64,000 nt of DNA from the NCBI RefSeq assembly GCF_900091495.1, contig NZ_LT607413.1, positions 6,277,001 to 6,341,000 of the forward strand, read 5' to 3'. A model generated the notes under the pieces. It was not told the origin of the DNA and made no database searches. It saw only the letters and a list, made by a program, of their open reading frames with translations. The stretch comes from Micromonospora echinospora (GTDB taxonomy: Bacteria > Actinomycetota > Actinomycetes > Mycobacteriales > Micromonosporaceae). This document shows, in pieces, positions 28,579-37,955 of this stretch. The position numbers and the translations under genes were made by a program. Each line of letters opens with the position of its first letter. Positions within the stretch are counted from its first letter, which is position 1.

Positions 28579-30007
28579 GGTCCTGGGCGGCCTGACCAGC
28601 GCCGGAGCGGTGGCCCGCGCCGTGCCGGGCGGTGGCCCGGTCGGCCGGCACGTTCCGGCGGTCCGCGGCCACCCGGTACGCCTCGTACTGGTACGCGTCG
28701 GCCTTCGCCACCCGGGCCATGTTGAGCACGCAGCCGAGCGTGCGCACCGAGACCGCGTGCAGCGCCTTCGCCGCCCGGGCCACCTGGTTGCGGGACGTAC
28801 GGCCCTGCTGGCTGACCATCAGCGCGCCGTCGGCCTGGACCGCCACCACCACCCCGTCGGTCACCGCCAGGAGCGGCGCGGTGTCGATGATGACGATGTC
28901 CGCCGACTCGCGCAGGGCGAGCAGCAGGTCCGCCATCGCCTTCGAGCCGAGCAGCTCACTGGGGTTGGGCGGGTTCGAGCCGCTGGGGAGCACCAGCATC
29001 GACCGGTCTCCCCACCGCTGCACCACGTCACCGACCTCCACGTCGCCGAGCAGCACGTCGGTCAGGCCGACGCCGCGCTCCAGACCGAGGTACTCGGCCA
29101 CCCGGGGGCGGCGCAGGTCCGCGTCCACCAGCAGGACCCGCCACCCCGCCTCGGCGAGCGTGATGGCCAGGTTGCAGGAGAGCGTGGTCTTCCCCTCTCC
29201 CTGGAGGGCACTGGTGACGGCGATGATCCGGGCCGGTTCGTGCACGTCGACGAAGCGCAGGTTGGTGCGGAGCTTGCGGACCGCCTCGGCGCGGGCCGAG
29301 GTCGCCGCGTCGCCGACGACCAGCGGCGCGGTTCGTGCGACCGGGTCGAAGGGAATCTCGCCGAGCAGCGGGCTGCCGGTGGCGCGCTGGAGGGTGTCCC
29401 CGTCGCGCAGGCGCGTGTCGACCAGACCCCGCAGCACGGCCAGCCCGATCCCGGCGAGCAGTCCGAGCAGTCCGCCGAGCAGCAGGTTGCGGTCCATACG
29501 CGGGGAGACCGGGTTCGCGCCGACACCGGGACCGCTGACCACCTCCATCTTGACCGAGGAGCGCCCCTCGGGCGGGGTCTCCACCGTCTTCACCAGGTCG
29601 GCGAACTTCACCGACACCGCCTCGGCGACGCGCAGCGCCCGGTTCCGGTCGGTGTCGGTGATCGTGGCCTCGATCAGCACCGTGCCGTTCTGGAGGTTGG
29701 CGTCCAGCCGGTCCTGCACCTGCTGGGGGGTCAGCCGCAGCACGGGGTCGGCGGCGACGGTGCGCGCGAGCCGGTCGCTGCGCAACAGGTCGGCGTAGGA
29801 CTTCACCCGCTGCTGAAGCCAGAGGTTGCCCTGGTAGGCGTCGGTGACGCCCTGGGACGGCGTGGTGACGAAGAAGGTCACCGACGCCACGTAGCGCGGC
29901 TCGGCCCGGACGGTGAGCCAGCCGGCCGCCCCGAGAGCGAGCAGGACCGTGACCAGCACGATCCACCACTGGCGGCGAACGAACTGGAGGTAGGTACGGA
30001 GATCCAT
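28559..30007 (-). CDS. Polysaccharide co-polymerase/BY-type tyrosine kinase (Wzz plus CpsD-like domains)
   Basis: A 482-residue fusion. The N-terminal Wzz part has a membrane helix (WWIVLVTVLLALGAAG), a periplasm-facing alpha/beta region and a second helix (LLLGGLLGLLAGIGLAVL, about residues 180-200). The kinase has Walker A GEGKTT (about 270), Walker A' VDADLRRP (about 292) and Walker B VIIDTAP (about 373). A tyrosine cluster (YQYEAY) near residue 435 is the expected autophosphorylation site. ATG 30007 is preferred because it begins the MDLRTYLQFVRRQWW segment directly. It controls chain length and export of exopolysaccharide. Confidence 0.9.
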   Translation of the reverse strand: MDLRTYLQFVRRQWWIVLVTVLLALGAAGWLTVRAEPRYVASVTFFVTTPSQGVTDAYQGNLWLQQRVKSYADLLRSDRLARTVAADPVLRLTPQQVQDRLDANLQNGTVLIEATITDTDRNRALRVAEAVSVKFADLVKTVETPPEGRSSVKMEVVSGPGVGANPVSPRMDRNLLLGGLLGLLAGIGLAVLRGLVDTRLRDGDTLQRATGSPLLGEIPFDPVARTAPLVVGDAATSARAEAVRKLRTNLRFVDVHEPARIIAVTSALQGEGKTTLSCNLAITLAEAGWRVLLVDADLRRPRVAEYLGLERGVGLTDVLLGDVEVGDVVQRWGDRSMLVLPSGSNPPNPSELLGSKAMADLLLALRESADIVIIDTAPLLAVTDGVVVAVQADGALMVSQQGRTSRNQVARAAKALHAVSVRTLGCVLNMARVAKADAYQYEAYRVAADRRNVPADRATARHGAGHRSGAGQAAQDLTRLPR

Positions 30008-30151
30008 CAGGCGCGCCCCCGCATCCCGACCAGCACGTGGATGAACTGCACGAAATTCCCCCAAACTGGATATAAGCCGTGACAGGATGAAGACCGCTCA
30101 CCGGCCGTAGGAACCATCTCGCCGAATGTAGTCGATGAATCGCCGCAATAG

Positions 30152-30173
30152 GTCCCATTCCCCTCAATGGGAC
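30152..30173. promoter_or_regulatory. Palindrome in the divergent kinase/CapD promoter region
   Basis: GTCCCATT (30152-30159) and AATGGGAC (30166-30173) are perfect inverted arms separated by six bases. They lie 36 bases before the CapD-like start and 145 bases before the kinase start, well placed for a regulator of both genes. The regulator is not known. Confidence 0.5.
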
Positions 30174-30208
30174 ACCGACCATTACTCACCTACCGTTGAG
30201 GGCACAAG

Positions 30209-32095
30209 ATGGACCAGGCTTCTCCTGCCGAACCGGAGCATCCGGCGCCGCACCGGGACTGGGTGACCCGGCGCACCGCGACCCTCGCCCTGATCACGTT
30301 CGACGTCCTGGCCTGGGTCGCCGGCTTCATGGCCGCCGCCTGGACCCGGTTCGAGTTCGACCTCACCGCCGGGTACGCGGCGCTGGTACTGGCCAGCGCG
30401 CTGGTCTGCGCCGTCGTCCACACCGGCATCAACCAACTCTGGCTCACCGTCGGCGGCCGGCACCCGGTCGGCAGCGCCGACGAGGCGCGCTGCCTGGCGG
30501 CGACCGTCACGCTGGCCACCGCCGCCATGCTCGCCTCGCTGCTGCCCATGGCCGCGCGTCCCGTACCGGCGACCACGCCGCTGCTCGGCGGCGCGGTCGC
30601 GCTGCTGCTCATGGTCGCCGCCCGGACCGGCTACCGGCACCACCGCGACCGCCGGGACCGGCCCGTGCCCTCGGCCAGCCGGACCCTCGTCTACGGCGTC
30701 GACGCGGCGAGCGAACGACTGATCCGCGCCCTGCTCAGTGACCCGCGCAGCCGGTACCTGCCGGTCGGCCTGCTGGAGGACAACCCCGACCGGTGGCCGC
30801 TGCGCCTGCACGGCCTGCGGGTGCTCGGCGGTCGGGCCGACATCCAACAGGTCATCCGCCGCACCCGCGCCACCACCGTGATCTTCTCCATGGCCGGCAC
30901 CGACGCCGACCTGCTGCGTGATGTCCGCAGCCGGACGCTGGAGACCGGGGCCGCGTTCAAGGTGCTGCCCCCGGTACGCGAACTGCTGGAACGGCCGGTC
31001 GCCGTCACCGACGTGCGGGACCTGCAACTGACCGACCTGCTCGGCCGGGCACACCGGGCCGCCGACCTGACCGTCGGCGGCAGCGGGCTGGCCGGACGGC
31101 GGGTGCTGGTCACCGGGGCCGGCGGTTCCATCGGCTCCGAACTCTGCCGGCAGATCGCCCGGTACGAGCCGGGCGAGCTGATGATGCTCGACCGGGACGA
31201 GTCCGCGCTGCACGCGCTCCAGATGTCCCTGTACGGGCGGGCCCTGCTCGACGGGCCGGAGCTGATCCTGGCCGACATCCGCGACGCCGAGGGCATCGCC
31301 CGGATCGTGGCCGAACGTCGGCCGGACGTGGTGTTCCACGCCGCCGCCCTGAAGCACCTGACCCTGCTGCAACGGCACCCCGGCGAGGCGGTCAAGACCA
31401 ACGTCCTCGGGACCCTGAACGTGCTGGAGGCCTGCCGGGACGTGGCCCGGTTCGTCAACATCTCCACCGACAAGGCGGCCAGCCCGATCAGCGTGCTCGG
31501 CTACTCCAAGCGGGTGACAGAGCGGCTCACCGCGCACCACGCCCGGGCCCTGGGCGCGGCCTTCCTGAGCGTACGGTTCGGCAACGTGCTCAGCAGCCGG
31601 GGCTCCGTGCTCAACGCGTTCCGCGCCCAGATCGAGGCCGGCCAGCCGATCACGGTGACCCACCCGGACGTGACCCGGTACTTCATGACCGTGCAGGAGG
31701 CGGTGCACCTGGTCCTCCAGGCCGCCAGCATCGGCCGGGGCGGCGAGGCGCTCGTGCTGGACATGGGGGCGCCGGTCCGGATCGCCGACGTGGCCCGCCG
31801 GCTCGCCGCCGAGGCCCCGCACCCCACCGAGATCGTCTTCACCGGGCTGCGCCCCGGCGAGAAGCTGCACGAGGACCTCTTCGGCCCCGGGGAGGCCGAC
31901 AGCCGCCCGCTGCACCCGCTGATCTCGCACGTACCGGTGCCGGCGCTGGCACCGGAGGAGCTGCACGCCCTCGACCCGTACGCGGACCCGGAGGAACTGG
32001 TGAAGCGGCTCGACGCCCTCTGCGCCCCGGACCGACTCGGACGGGGCGCACCCGCCCCGCGGGTGAGTCCACGCCCCCGCGCGTTGCCCGGCTGA
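30209..32095 (+). CDS. CapD/WbpM-type nucleotide-sugar dehydratase
   Basis: A 628-residue membrane enzyme. Four hydrophobic helices (residues about 20-150) are followed by a CoA-binding-like domain and a short-chain dehydrogenase domain with GAGGSIGSELCRQI (about 303), AALKHLTLLQRHP and STDKAASPISVLGYSKRVTE (about 418-437). Relatives convert UDP-GlcNAc to 4-keto-6-deoxy sugars. It has GYSK where FlaA1-type enzymes often have GATK, so a tyrosine-based catalytic YxxxK is not exact here. It probably supplies a precursor sugar for the exopolysaccharide of this locus. Confidence 0.88.
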   Translation: MDQASPAEPEHPAPHRDWVTRRTATLALITFDVLAWVAGFMAAAWTRFEFDLTAGYAALVLASALVCAVVHTGINQLWLTVGGRHPVGSADEARCLAATVTLATAAMLASLLPMAARPVPATTPLLGGAVALLLMVAARTGYRHHRDRRDRPVPSASRTLVYGVDAASERLIRALLSDPRSRYLPVGLLEDNPDRWPLRLHGLRVLGGRADIQQVIRRTRATTVIFSMAGTDADLLRDVRSRTLETGAAFKVLPPVRELLERPVAVTDVRDLQLTDLLGRAHRAADLTVGGSGLAGRRVLVTGAGGSIGSELCRQIARYEPGELMMLDRDESALHALQMSLYGRALLDGPELILADIRDAEGIARIVAERRPDVVFHAAALKHLTLLQRHPGEAVKTNVLGTLNVLEACRDVARFVNISTDKAASPISVLGYSKRVTERLTAHHARALGAAFLSVRFGNVLSSRGSVLNAFRAQIEAGQPITVTHPDVTRYFMTVQEAVHLVLQAASIGRGGEALVLDMGAPVRIADVARRLAAEAPHPTEIVFTGLRPGEKLHEDLFGPGEADSRPLHPLISHVPVPALAPEELHALDPYADPEELVKRLDALCAPDRLGRGAPAPRVSPRPRALPG

Positions 32096-32100
32096 TCCGC

Positions 32101-32120
32101 CCGCCGGCATTGGCCGGCGG
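32101..32120 (+). terminator. Hairpin after the CapD-like gene
   Basis: CCGCCGGC (32101-32108) and GCCGGCGG (32113-32120) pair around a 4-base loop, 5 bases past the stop codon. There is no T-run. A similar partial motif (GGCATTGGCCGG) recurs at about 32133. Confidence 0.5.
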
Positions 32121-32278
32121 ATCCCGCCCAACGGCATTGGCCGGAACCGAGTGAGCTGCGTCCCAGCACCACCGCTCGCCGGTTCCGGCCCTGGTCGGTA
32201 AGGTCGGAGCCGGTGTGCCGGGAAGTCTGGTCGGCGATGTGCCCTGCCGACCCCAGACACCCGAGAAGAGCCACGCCG

Positions 32279-33601
32279 ATGAGCCACCCCACTCCCCCGC
32301 GCCCGGACGACAAGCGCCGCCTCTTCACCCGTAGTTCCTCGTGGCCGGAGGCCCGTTTCCTCGGCGACGTCCTGCGTACCGAGACGGTGGGCGGCGGCCT
32401 GCTGCTGTTCGGTGCGGTCCTCGCCCTCGTCTGGGCAAACTCCCCCTGGTCGGACACCTACGCCGCGCTCGGCGCGTGGGTGCCCTGGTCCGGCGGCGAG
32501 CGGCTGCACCTCGACCTGGACCTGGCCACCTGGGCGGCGGACGGCCTGCTGGCCGTCTTCTTCTTCGTGGTCGGGCTGGAACTCAAACGCGAGTTCGTCG
32601 CCGGGGAACTGCGTGACCCCCGGCGCGCCGCCCTGCCGGTGGTGGCCGCCGTCGGCGGCATGCTGGTGCCGGCGCTGTTCTACGTCGGGGTCATGCTCGT
32701 CAGCGGCACCGACGCGCTCCAGGGCTGGGCCATCCCGGTGGCCACCGACATCGCGTTCGCCCTGGCCGTGCTGGCGGTCATCGGCTCCCACCTGCCCCAG
32801 GGGCTCCGGGCGTTCCTGCTCACCCTGGCCGTGGTCGACGACCTGCTCGCGATCGTCATCATCGCGATCTTCTACACCTCCGGGTTCAGCCCGCTGCCGC
32901 TGGTCGCGGCGCTGCTGCCGATCGCCGCGTTCGCCCTGCTGGTCCAGCGGCGCAAGACCTGGTGGTGGGCGCTCCTCCCGCTCGCGGTGGCCAGCTGGAC
33001 GCTGGTGCACGCCTCCGGGGTGCACGCCACGATCGCCGGGGTGCTGCTCGGCTTCACCGTCCCGGTCCTCGGTGGCGGCTCGGGCCCCGGCCTGGCCGAG
33101 CACCTGGAACACCGCTGGCGGCCGGTCTCGGCGGGCTTCGCGGTGCCGGTGTTCGCGTTCTTCGCCGCCGGGGTCTCGCTGCGCGGCACCGACCTGGGCG
33201 GCCTGCTCACCGACCCGATCGTGATCGGCATCGCGGTCGGGCTGGTGTTCGGCAAGGCGATCGGGGTGTTCGGCTCGACCTGGCTGATGGCCCGCTTCAC
33301 CCGCGCCGAACTCGACCGCGAGCTGAGCTGGTCCGACCTGCTCGGCGTCGCGTGCCTGGCCGGCATCGGCTTCACCGTGTCGCTGCTCATCGGCGAGCTG
33401 GCCTTCGGCGCGGGCACCGCCGCCGAGGACAAGGTGAAGACCGGCGTGCTGGCCGGCTCGCTGATCGCGGCCGTGGTGGCGTCGGTGCTGCTGGTCCGGC
33501 GCAACAAGGTCTACCGACGCCTCGACGAACAGGACCGGCGCGACGAGGACCGCGACGGGGTCCCGGACGTCTACCAGCAGCGACCGGCCTCGTCGGGCTG
33601 A
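32279..33601 (+). CDS. nhaA: NhaA Na+/H+ antiporter
   Basis: A 440-residue antiporter with 11-12 hydrophobic segments. Signatures: [25 protein letters not shown] at the start, [29 protein letters not shown] and the paired aspartates in [18 protein letters not shown] (about residue 187), which bind the ions. The C-terminus ends in a charged tail. It exchanges sodium for protons in the cytoplasmic membrane and supports pH and salt homeostasis. The ATG at 32279 fits the family start; the ribosome site (AGAAGAG) is modest. Confidence 0.93.
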   Translation: MSHPTPPRPDDKRRLFTRSSSWPEARFLGDVLRTETVGGGLLLFGAVLALVWANSPWSDTYAALGAWVPWSGGERLHLDLDLATWAADGLLAVFFFVVGLELKREFVAGELRDPRRAALPVVAAVGGMLVPALFYVGVMLVSGTDALQGWAIPVATDIAFALAVLAVIGSHLPQGLRAFLLTLAVVDDLLAIVIIAIFYTSGFSPLPLVAALLPIAAFALLVQRRKTWWWALLPLAVASWTLVHASGVHATIAGVLLGFTVPVLGGGSGPGLAEHLEHRWRPVSAGFAVPVFAFFAAGVSLRGTDLGGLLTDPIVIGIAVGLVFGKAIGVFGSTWLMARFTRAELDRELSWSDLLGVACLAGIGFTVSLLIGELAFGAGTAAEDKVKTGVLAGSLIAAVVASVLLVRRNKVYRRLDEQDRRDEDRDGVPDVYQQRPASSG

Positions 33602-33670
33602 CCGGACCGTCGTCGACGCCCGGCCGTCGGCCTCCGATCGTCGTCGACAGCGTCCGCGCCGGCCCGCCCT

Positions 33671-33765
33671 GGTGGTAGCAGGGGTGGTAGCAGGGGGCCC
33701 TTGTTACCGCTTTTTGTCGTGCAGGGGACCCCTGCTACCACCCCGAGGCCCCCTGCTATCACCCC
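33671..33765. repeat. Cluster of four GGTAGCAGGGG-type repeat units forming large hairpins
   Basis: GGGGTGGTAGCAGGGG (33681-33696) and its exact complement (33729-33744) form a 16-bp stem. An outer copy of the core lies at 33671 and an inverted near-copy at 33749-33765. The loop contains CTTTTTG and CCCTTGTTACC. It follows nhaA by about 70 bases and may serve as a terminator. It resembles a dispersed repeat I associate with Micromonospora, from memory only. Confidence 0.7.
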
Positions 33766-33788
33766 AACCGGTGAGGAGCCCGGCCCCG

Positions 33789-34076
33789 TCAGCACCGGTG
33801 GGCCGGGGTCGGGGCACGACGGTCGTCCGGCGCCCCGTCGACGGTCGGCTCGGCGGCGGCCAGGGCGGCCCAGAGCAGGCGACGCAGCGCCACGATCGCC
33901 GCTGCCGCGGCGAGGGCGCCCCACCCGGGTGCCCCGCTCAGACGCAGCAGCCCGGCAGCGGTCAGCAGATCCAGCAGGATCCGCAGTGCGGCACGCCACG
34001 AGCCGGACGTCAGCAGCACCACCACGGCACAGACCGACGCCGCCGCGCCGAGCATGGTGACCCCGACGCGGATCAC
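33789..34076 (-). CDS. Small membrane protein of unknown function
   Basis: A 95-residue protein with two or three hydrophobic helices (VGVTMLGAAASVCAVVVLLTSG, then WRAALRILLDLLTAAGLLRLSG and ALAAAAAIVALRRLLWAALAAA). The GTG start at 34076 overlaps the stop of the DUF1622 gene (GTGA), so the two are co-translated. Probable partner or accessory membrane protein; function unknown. Confidence 0.65.
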   Translation of the reverse strand: MIRVGVTMLGAAASVCAVVVLLTSGSWRAALRILLDLLTAAGLLRLSGAPGWGALAAAAAIVALRRLLWAALAAAEPTVDGAPDDRRAPTPAHRC

Positions 34077-34438
34077 CGGTCGGTCCGGCCGGCGGCACCG
34101 ACCTGCTGCTGTTCCTGGGCGATCTCCCGACGCAGGAAGTAGTTCAGCGCGGTCCGGATGGCCGCGATCGCGGCGAGCTGACCGATCTGGGGGAACGTCG
34201 GGGAGACCGCCGTCCGCAGGATGTCGGCCGCGAGCTGGAACTCCAGTCCCAGGGTGAGGAAACGCCCCAGGGAGAGCCGGATCGGCGTGAACACGGCCGC
34301 GCTGCGGTGCCGCAGCCCCTCCACCACGAACCGCGCCGCCGCCCAACACGCGCCGACGAAGATCACCACCGCTCCGGCGACCTCCACCAGGGCGACCAGA
34401 ACCTGGTCACCCAGGCGCAGGATCTCCTCCGGGCTCAC
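34073..34438 (-). CDS. DUF1622 membrane protein
   Basis: A 121-residue protein with two membrane helices (LVALVEVAGAVVIFVGACWAAARFV and an LAAIAAIRTALNYFL segment) and the family centre RLSLGRFLTLGLEFQLAADILRTAV. Function of DUF1622 is unknown. It is coupled to the downstream small membrane protein and divergent from the 465-residue membrane protein gene at 34550. Confidence 0.85.
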   Translation of the reverse strand: MSPEEILRLGDQVLVALVEVAGAVVIFVGACWAAARFVVEGLRHRSAAVFTPIRLSLGRFLTLGLEFQLAADILRTAVSPTFPQIGQLAAIAAIRTALNYFLRREIAQEQQQVGAAGRTDR

Positions 34439-34549
34439 CGGCCACCGTTACCCGTCGCCGGCTCCGGTAGTCGCCGCCCGGGTTTCGGGCGGGACACCGA
34501 CGCCGTCGCGGTGGTATCAAGAACCGACGCCAGCGGAGGAGGGGCAGCA

Positions 34550-35947
34550 GTGCAGAGCTTCGCCGGTACGTTCGCCCGCAACCTCGTCGTCGCCGCGGTC
34601 TGCACCGTGGCCGGACCGATTCTGCTCGTCCTGGGCGCGTTCGGTGTCGCCGATCCCGGGGAGTCCGACCGCCGGATCCCACTGGTCTTCCTCCTCGTCG
34701 GGCTGGCCGGCACGCTGGCGATACCCGTCCTCGCGCTCTCCGGCGCACGGGCCGACTACCGGGCCGTCACCCGCCGCGACCGGCTGGACGACGCCCCGGT
34801 CCGGCCGGACGACAGCTTCGCCCTGTGGGCGCCGCGCGCCGACGTCCCCACCCCGCAGGGCCGGTTCACCGCGGCCGACGTCCTGGAGGCGGCGTTCGTC
34901 CGATACGGCGGCGACTGGGAGGCGACCTACCAGAGCTACGGCGGCGACCTGGACCCGGACGAGGTCAAACCCCTCATCCGGTTACGGCTGCGGATCCACC
35001 CCGACGACAGCGCGCCGTTCGAGTGGACCGGCGAACGGCGCGTGCCGTCCCTGTGTCTCTCCGCCGTCACCGCCGGACGTCTCGTCGCCGTCGTCGAGTC
35101 GACCCGTCCCGCCGAGGTCCGCATCGACTGGCCGCGCAGCGCCCTGCTGGCCGGCGCCCGGCCCTGCCGGCTGATCGGTCTCGACGGCCGACGCGTCGAC
35201 CTGACCGGACGCCCCGACCTCCTGGTGGAGCAGATACGGATCGCCGGCACGGTCGGCGGAATCCGGATGGACGTCGACACGATCGACCTCCGCAACCTCG
35301 CTCCCCCGGTGGCGACACGACTCCAGGGCCTCGTCGAGCGGGTCGGCGAACCCGCCGAGCGACCTGCGCTTCAACCGACGCCGGACGGGCGGCCCCGGTG
35401 GGTGGTCGACGACCTACCCGGCGAGGCGGGCGCGTTCGGCGACGTCGACCGCCGGTGGGCGCGCCACGGCGGCCAGCTCACCCGCGCCCGGTTCCTGGAA
35501 CTGCGGGGCACGACGACCTACCAGTACCACGGCCCGGTACTGGAGACCGTCCTGCGGATCTGGCCCGTCGAGGGCGGAGAGCCGTTCGACGCGCGGAAGA
35601 AGCTGACGGTGCCGATGAACTACCTCGCGCTGCTGCACCGCACGAAGGACCTCGTCGCACTGGTGAGCCCCGACCGCCGGCGCTACGAGATCGACTGGAA
35701 CCGCAGCAACCTCGCCGCTGGGGTCACCCCGGCTCTCGTGATCGCTCCGGACGGCCGGGAGTTCGACCTCACCGGCCGGCTCGACCCGCTGTTGGCGATC
35801 ATGCGGCTGCTCGTGGCGCACCAGGTCAGCGTCCCCGACAACGTCCTGGACCTCCGCGCCCGCCGCCACGAGGCCGTGGCCGCGCAGGTCATGGAAGCGC
35901 TCCGGACGAACCTCGATCGGGGTGCGACCGGGGCGGGCCCGCGATGA
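34550..35947 (+). CDS. Membrane-anchored protein with a duplicated domain, function unknown
   Basis: A 465-residue protein. Two membrane helices (about residues 10-30 and 42-62) are followed by a soluble region with two copies of one domain. Copy 1 runs from RLRLRIHPDD through AEVRIDWPRSALLAGARPCRLIGLDGRRVDLTG; copy 2 from VLRIWPVEGGEPF through YEIDWNRSNLAAGVTPALVIAPDGREFDLTG. The shared IDWxRSxLLAG and DLTGR segments show they are homologous. Each is preceded by GRFTAADVLE or GQLTRARFLE. GTG 34550 has AGGAGG upstream. I do not recognise the family. Confidence 0.75.
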   Translation: MQSFAGTFARNLVVAAVCTVAGPILLVLGAFGVADPGESDRRIPLVFLLVGLAGTLAIPVLALSGARADYRAVTRRDRLDDAPVRPDDSFALWAPRADVPTPQGRFTAADVLEAAFVRYGGDWEATYQSYGGDLDPDEVKPLIRLRLRIHPDDSAPFEWTGERRVPSLCLSAVTAGRLVAVVESTRPAEVRIDWPRSALLAGARPCRLIGLDGRRVDLTGRPDLLVEQIRIAGTVGGIRMDVDTIDLRNLAPPVATRLQGLVERVGEPAERPALQPTPDGRPRWVVDDLPGEAGAFGDVDRRWARHGGQLTRARFLELRGTTTYQYHGPVLETVLRIWPVEGGEPFDARKKLTVPMNYLALLHRTKDLVALVSPDRRRYEIDWNRSNLAAGVTPALVIAPDGREFDLTGRLDPLLAIMRLLVAHQVSVPDNVLDLRARRHEAVAAQVMEALRTNLDRGATGAGPR

Positions 35948-35986
35948 GCCGCGCCTCGGCCACCGCGCGAGCGTTATCGTCGCCGC

Positions 35987-36511
35987 ATGCCCGAACTGGT
36001 CGCACCCACCGTCCGGCTGCACGCCGCCTGGCTTGAGGCGCACCGCGAGTGGGGCCCCGGCCTCCACGAGGACGGGTTCGGGCTGCGGCCGTCCGACGAG
36101 GTCGACTCCCCGGCCGGATTCGCCGCCTGGGTGGCCCGGTTGGTCGACCAGTCGGATCCGACGGGGCCGCCGGACGCCGGCCGGGCGCGGTGCACCCACC
36201 GGTGGATCGTCGAGGACGACCGAGTGCTCGGTGGGATCGCGCTGCGGCACGCACCCGACGACTCCCTGCTCCGGGCCGCCGGGCACATCGGCTACGGCAT
36301 CCGGCCGTCCGCACGTCGGCGGGGCCTGGCCACCTGGGCGCTGGGCCGGATGCTCGACGAGGCACGAGGGCTCGGCCTGGACCGAGTGCTGATCATCTGC
36401 GAGGCGGACAACATCGCCTCGGCGAGGACGATCGAACGCTGCGGTGGCGTCCTCGAAGGCACCCAGGTCACCGAACTCGGCGCCACCCGCCGGTACTGGA
36501 TCAGCACCTGA
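35987..36511 (+). CDS. GNAT-family acetyltransferase
   Basis: A 174-residue N-acetyltransferase. The acetyl-CoA site is IGYGIRPSARRRGLATWALGRML (about residues 99-121) and the following strand/helix ADNIASARTIERCGG is typical. Substrate unknown. It follows the duplicated-domain gene by 39 bases on the same strand and may be co-transcribed. Confidence 0.87.
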   Translation: MPELVAPTVRLHAAWLEAHREWGPGLHEDGFGLRPSDEVDSPAGFAAWVARLVDQSDPTGPPDAGRARCTHRWIVEDDRVLGGIALRHAPDDSLLRAAGHIGYGIRPSARRRGLATWALGRMLDEARGLGLDRVLIICEADNIASARTIERCGGVLEGTQVTELGATRRYWIST

Positions 36512-36562
36512 CCCGCCAGTCGGTTCCACGCCGGTGCGCGGCTTGCTGGCCGGAGGTGGCCC

Positions 36563-37855
36563 TCAGGCCGCCTCCAGCTGCGCCGGTCGGGCGACGGGCC
36601 CGTCCAGACTGGACCGACGGTGGCTGCGCGAGCGCACGCCGAACACGAGCAGCCACCCCATGAGGACGACCTCACCGCCGAACGTGACGGCGGCGACCTC
36701 GATCGTGTACGCGGCCGAGACCAGTGCTCCGATCGAGTCGGCGAGGTAGCCGGCACCGGCGATCGCCACGAGCACCGCCACCCAGGTCGGCGCGGACGGA
36801 GACCGCCACGCCAGCCACCCGACCAGGAGCAGGTGGACGCCGAACAGGATCAGACCCAGGCTCCAGATCTCCTGGAACTCGCTGATTTGCGCGTACACGC
36901 TGGAGCTGATCCGGTCGGTTGCCGGCTCGTCACGCAGGAGACCAGCGGCGGCGATCAGGTGTGTGATCGCGACGGCGAAGACGACCGCGTACACGGTGCG
37001 GCACCACGCCGAGAGCAGCGCGACGGTGCGGTGCGTGTCGGCGAAGAACGCCCGCAGCGCCCAGGCGACCAGCACGTCGAGGCAGACCACCGTGCACAGG
37101 GCGACGACGGCGAGGGCCAGCGCACGGCCGTTCGACAGCGCAAGGGTGGTGCTCCCGGCGGCGTCGGTGGAGACCATCCGCTCCACCACGCCGAAGTTGG
37201 CCAGCCCGGCGAGAACCGCCATCACCAGCAGGCCGAGCCCGGCGGCCCACGCCGCCCGACTCACCCGGGAGTCGCGGTCCGCGTTCGCGTTCGACGCCCC
37301 GTCGAGCGCGGTGCCCGGATCCGCCACGGTGGACGGCGCGAAGCCACGAGCGAGCAACAGCAGACCGAAGACGATCTCGAAGAGGCCTCCCGGGATCGCC
37401 AGCACGAGCCCCACCCCGACCCCCATCAGCTCTGCGGCCGCGCCCGTCGCCAGCAGCGCGTATCCGCCGAATCCCCAGATCGCCAGCCAACCCGGCAGCC
37501 AGCGCCGCCGACGCAGCGCCAGGCAGAGCGGCAGACTGCCCAGCGCCAGCGACAACATGGCCACCTGGTAGGCGATGTCGGCCGCGCCGGCCCCGACCCG
37601 GTCTTGCAGGACGATCCCGGCGGTGAGCAGGAACGCCTCCGCGCCACGCGCGACGAGGTATGTCCAGGCGCTTCCGGGGTGCGGTCGGCGCAGCGCCCGG
37701 AAGACCAGCCCGCCGATGGCCGCCACCAGGACGGAGTTGAGCACCACGAGCATGGTCCCGGCGAACTGCCCGGTGAGAGCGCTGCCGATGCCGTAGAAGA
37801 CGAACGCCGACAGGACGAACGCGCCGACGAGTCTGCCGGCGACGCGGAGGGACAT
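36563..37855 (-). CDS. Fused double-DUF4386 membrane protein
   Basis: A 430-residue membrane protein with about 12-14 hydrophobic helices. The second half (from about residue 215) is a DUF4386 domain, with the conserved FQEIWSLGLILFGVHLLLVGWL and LVAIAGAGYLADSIG segments. The first half also begins like DUF4386 (RLVGAFVLSAFVFYGIGSAL) but is divergent. Normal DUF4386 proteins are about 220 residues, so this looks like a tandem fusion. ATG 37855 has GGGAGG upstream. Twin palindromes at the promoter and a divergent TetR gene indicate tight control. DUF4386 function is unknown. Confidence 0.78.
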   Translation of the reverse strand: MSLRVAGRLVGAFVLSAFVFYGIGSALTGQFAGTMLVVLNSVLVAAIGGLVFRALRRPHPGSAWTYLVARGAEAFLLTAGIVLQDRVGAGAADIAYQVAMLSLALGSLPLCLALRRRRWLPGWLAIWGFGGYALLATGAAAELMGVGVGLVLAIPGGLFEIVFGLLLLARGFAPSTVADPGTALDGASNANADRDSRVSRAAWAAGLGLLVMAVLAGLANFGVVERMVSTDAAGSTTLALSNGRALALAVVALCTVVCLDVLVAWALRAFFADTHRTVALLSAWCRTVYAVVFAVAITHLIAAAGLLRDEPATDRISSSVYAQISEFQEIWSLGLILFGVHLLLVGWLAWRSPSAPTWVAVLVAIAGAGYLADSIGALVSAAYTIEVAAVTFGGEVVLMGWLLVFGVRSRSHRRSSLDGPVARPAQLEAA

Positions 37856-37875
37856 CTTTGCCTCCCAGGGTAATC

Positions 37876-37900
37876 GTACTAAGTACGTGGTACTAAGTAC
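37876..37900. promoter_or_regulatory. Twin TetR operator palindromes
   Basis: GTACTAAGTAC occurs at 37876-37886 and again at 37890-37900. Each copy is a palindrome (GTACT/AGTAC around a central A), with centres 14 bp apart. They sit between the divergent starts of the DUF4386 protein (37855) and the TetR regulator (37956). Confidence 0.87.
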
Positions 37901-37955
37901 GATAGGCTCTGCCGGCAACACTGGTCAACGGCAGGTCAGGGGACGGGAACACACA

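Noticed and set aside
32121..32278. nhaA-associated ion riboswitch
   Set aside because: No recognisable conserved motif in the short leader.
30182..33112. 976-codon minus-strand open frame
   Set aside because: It is the shadow of the CapD-like and nhaA genes on the plus strand; its Gln/Gly/Arg/His-rich translation has no motif.
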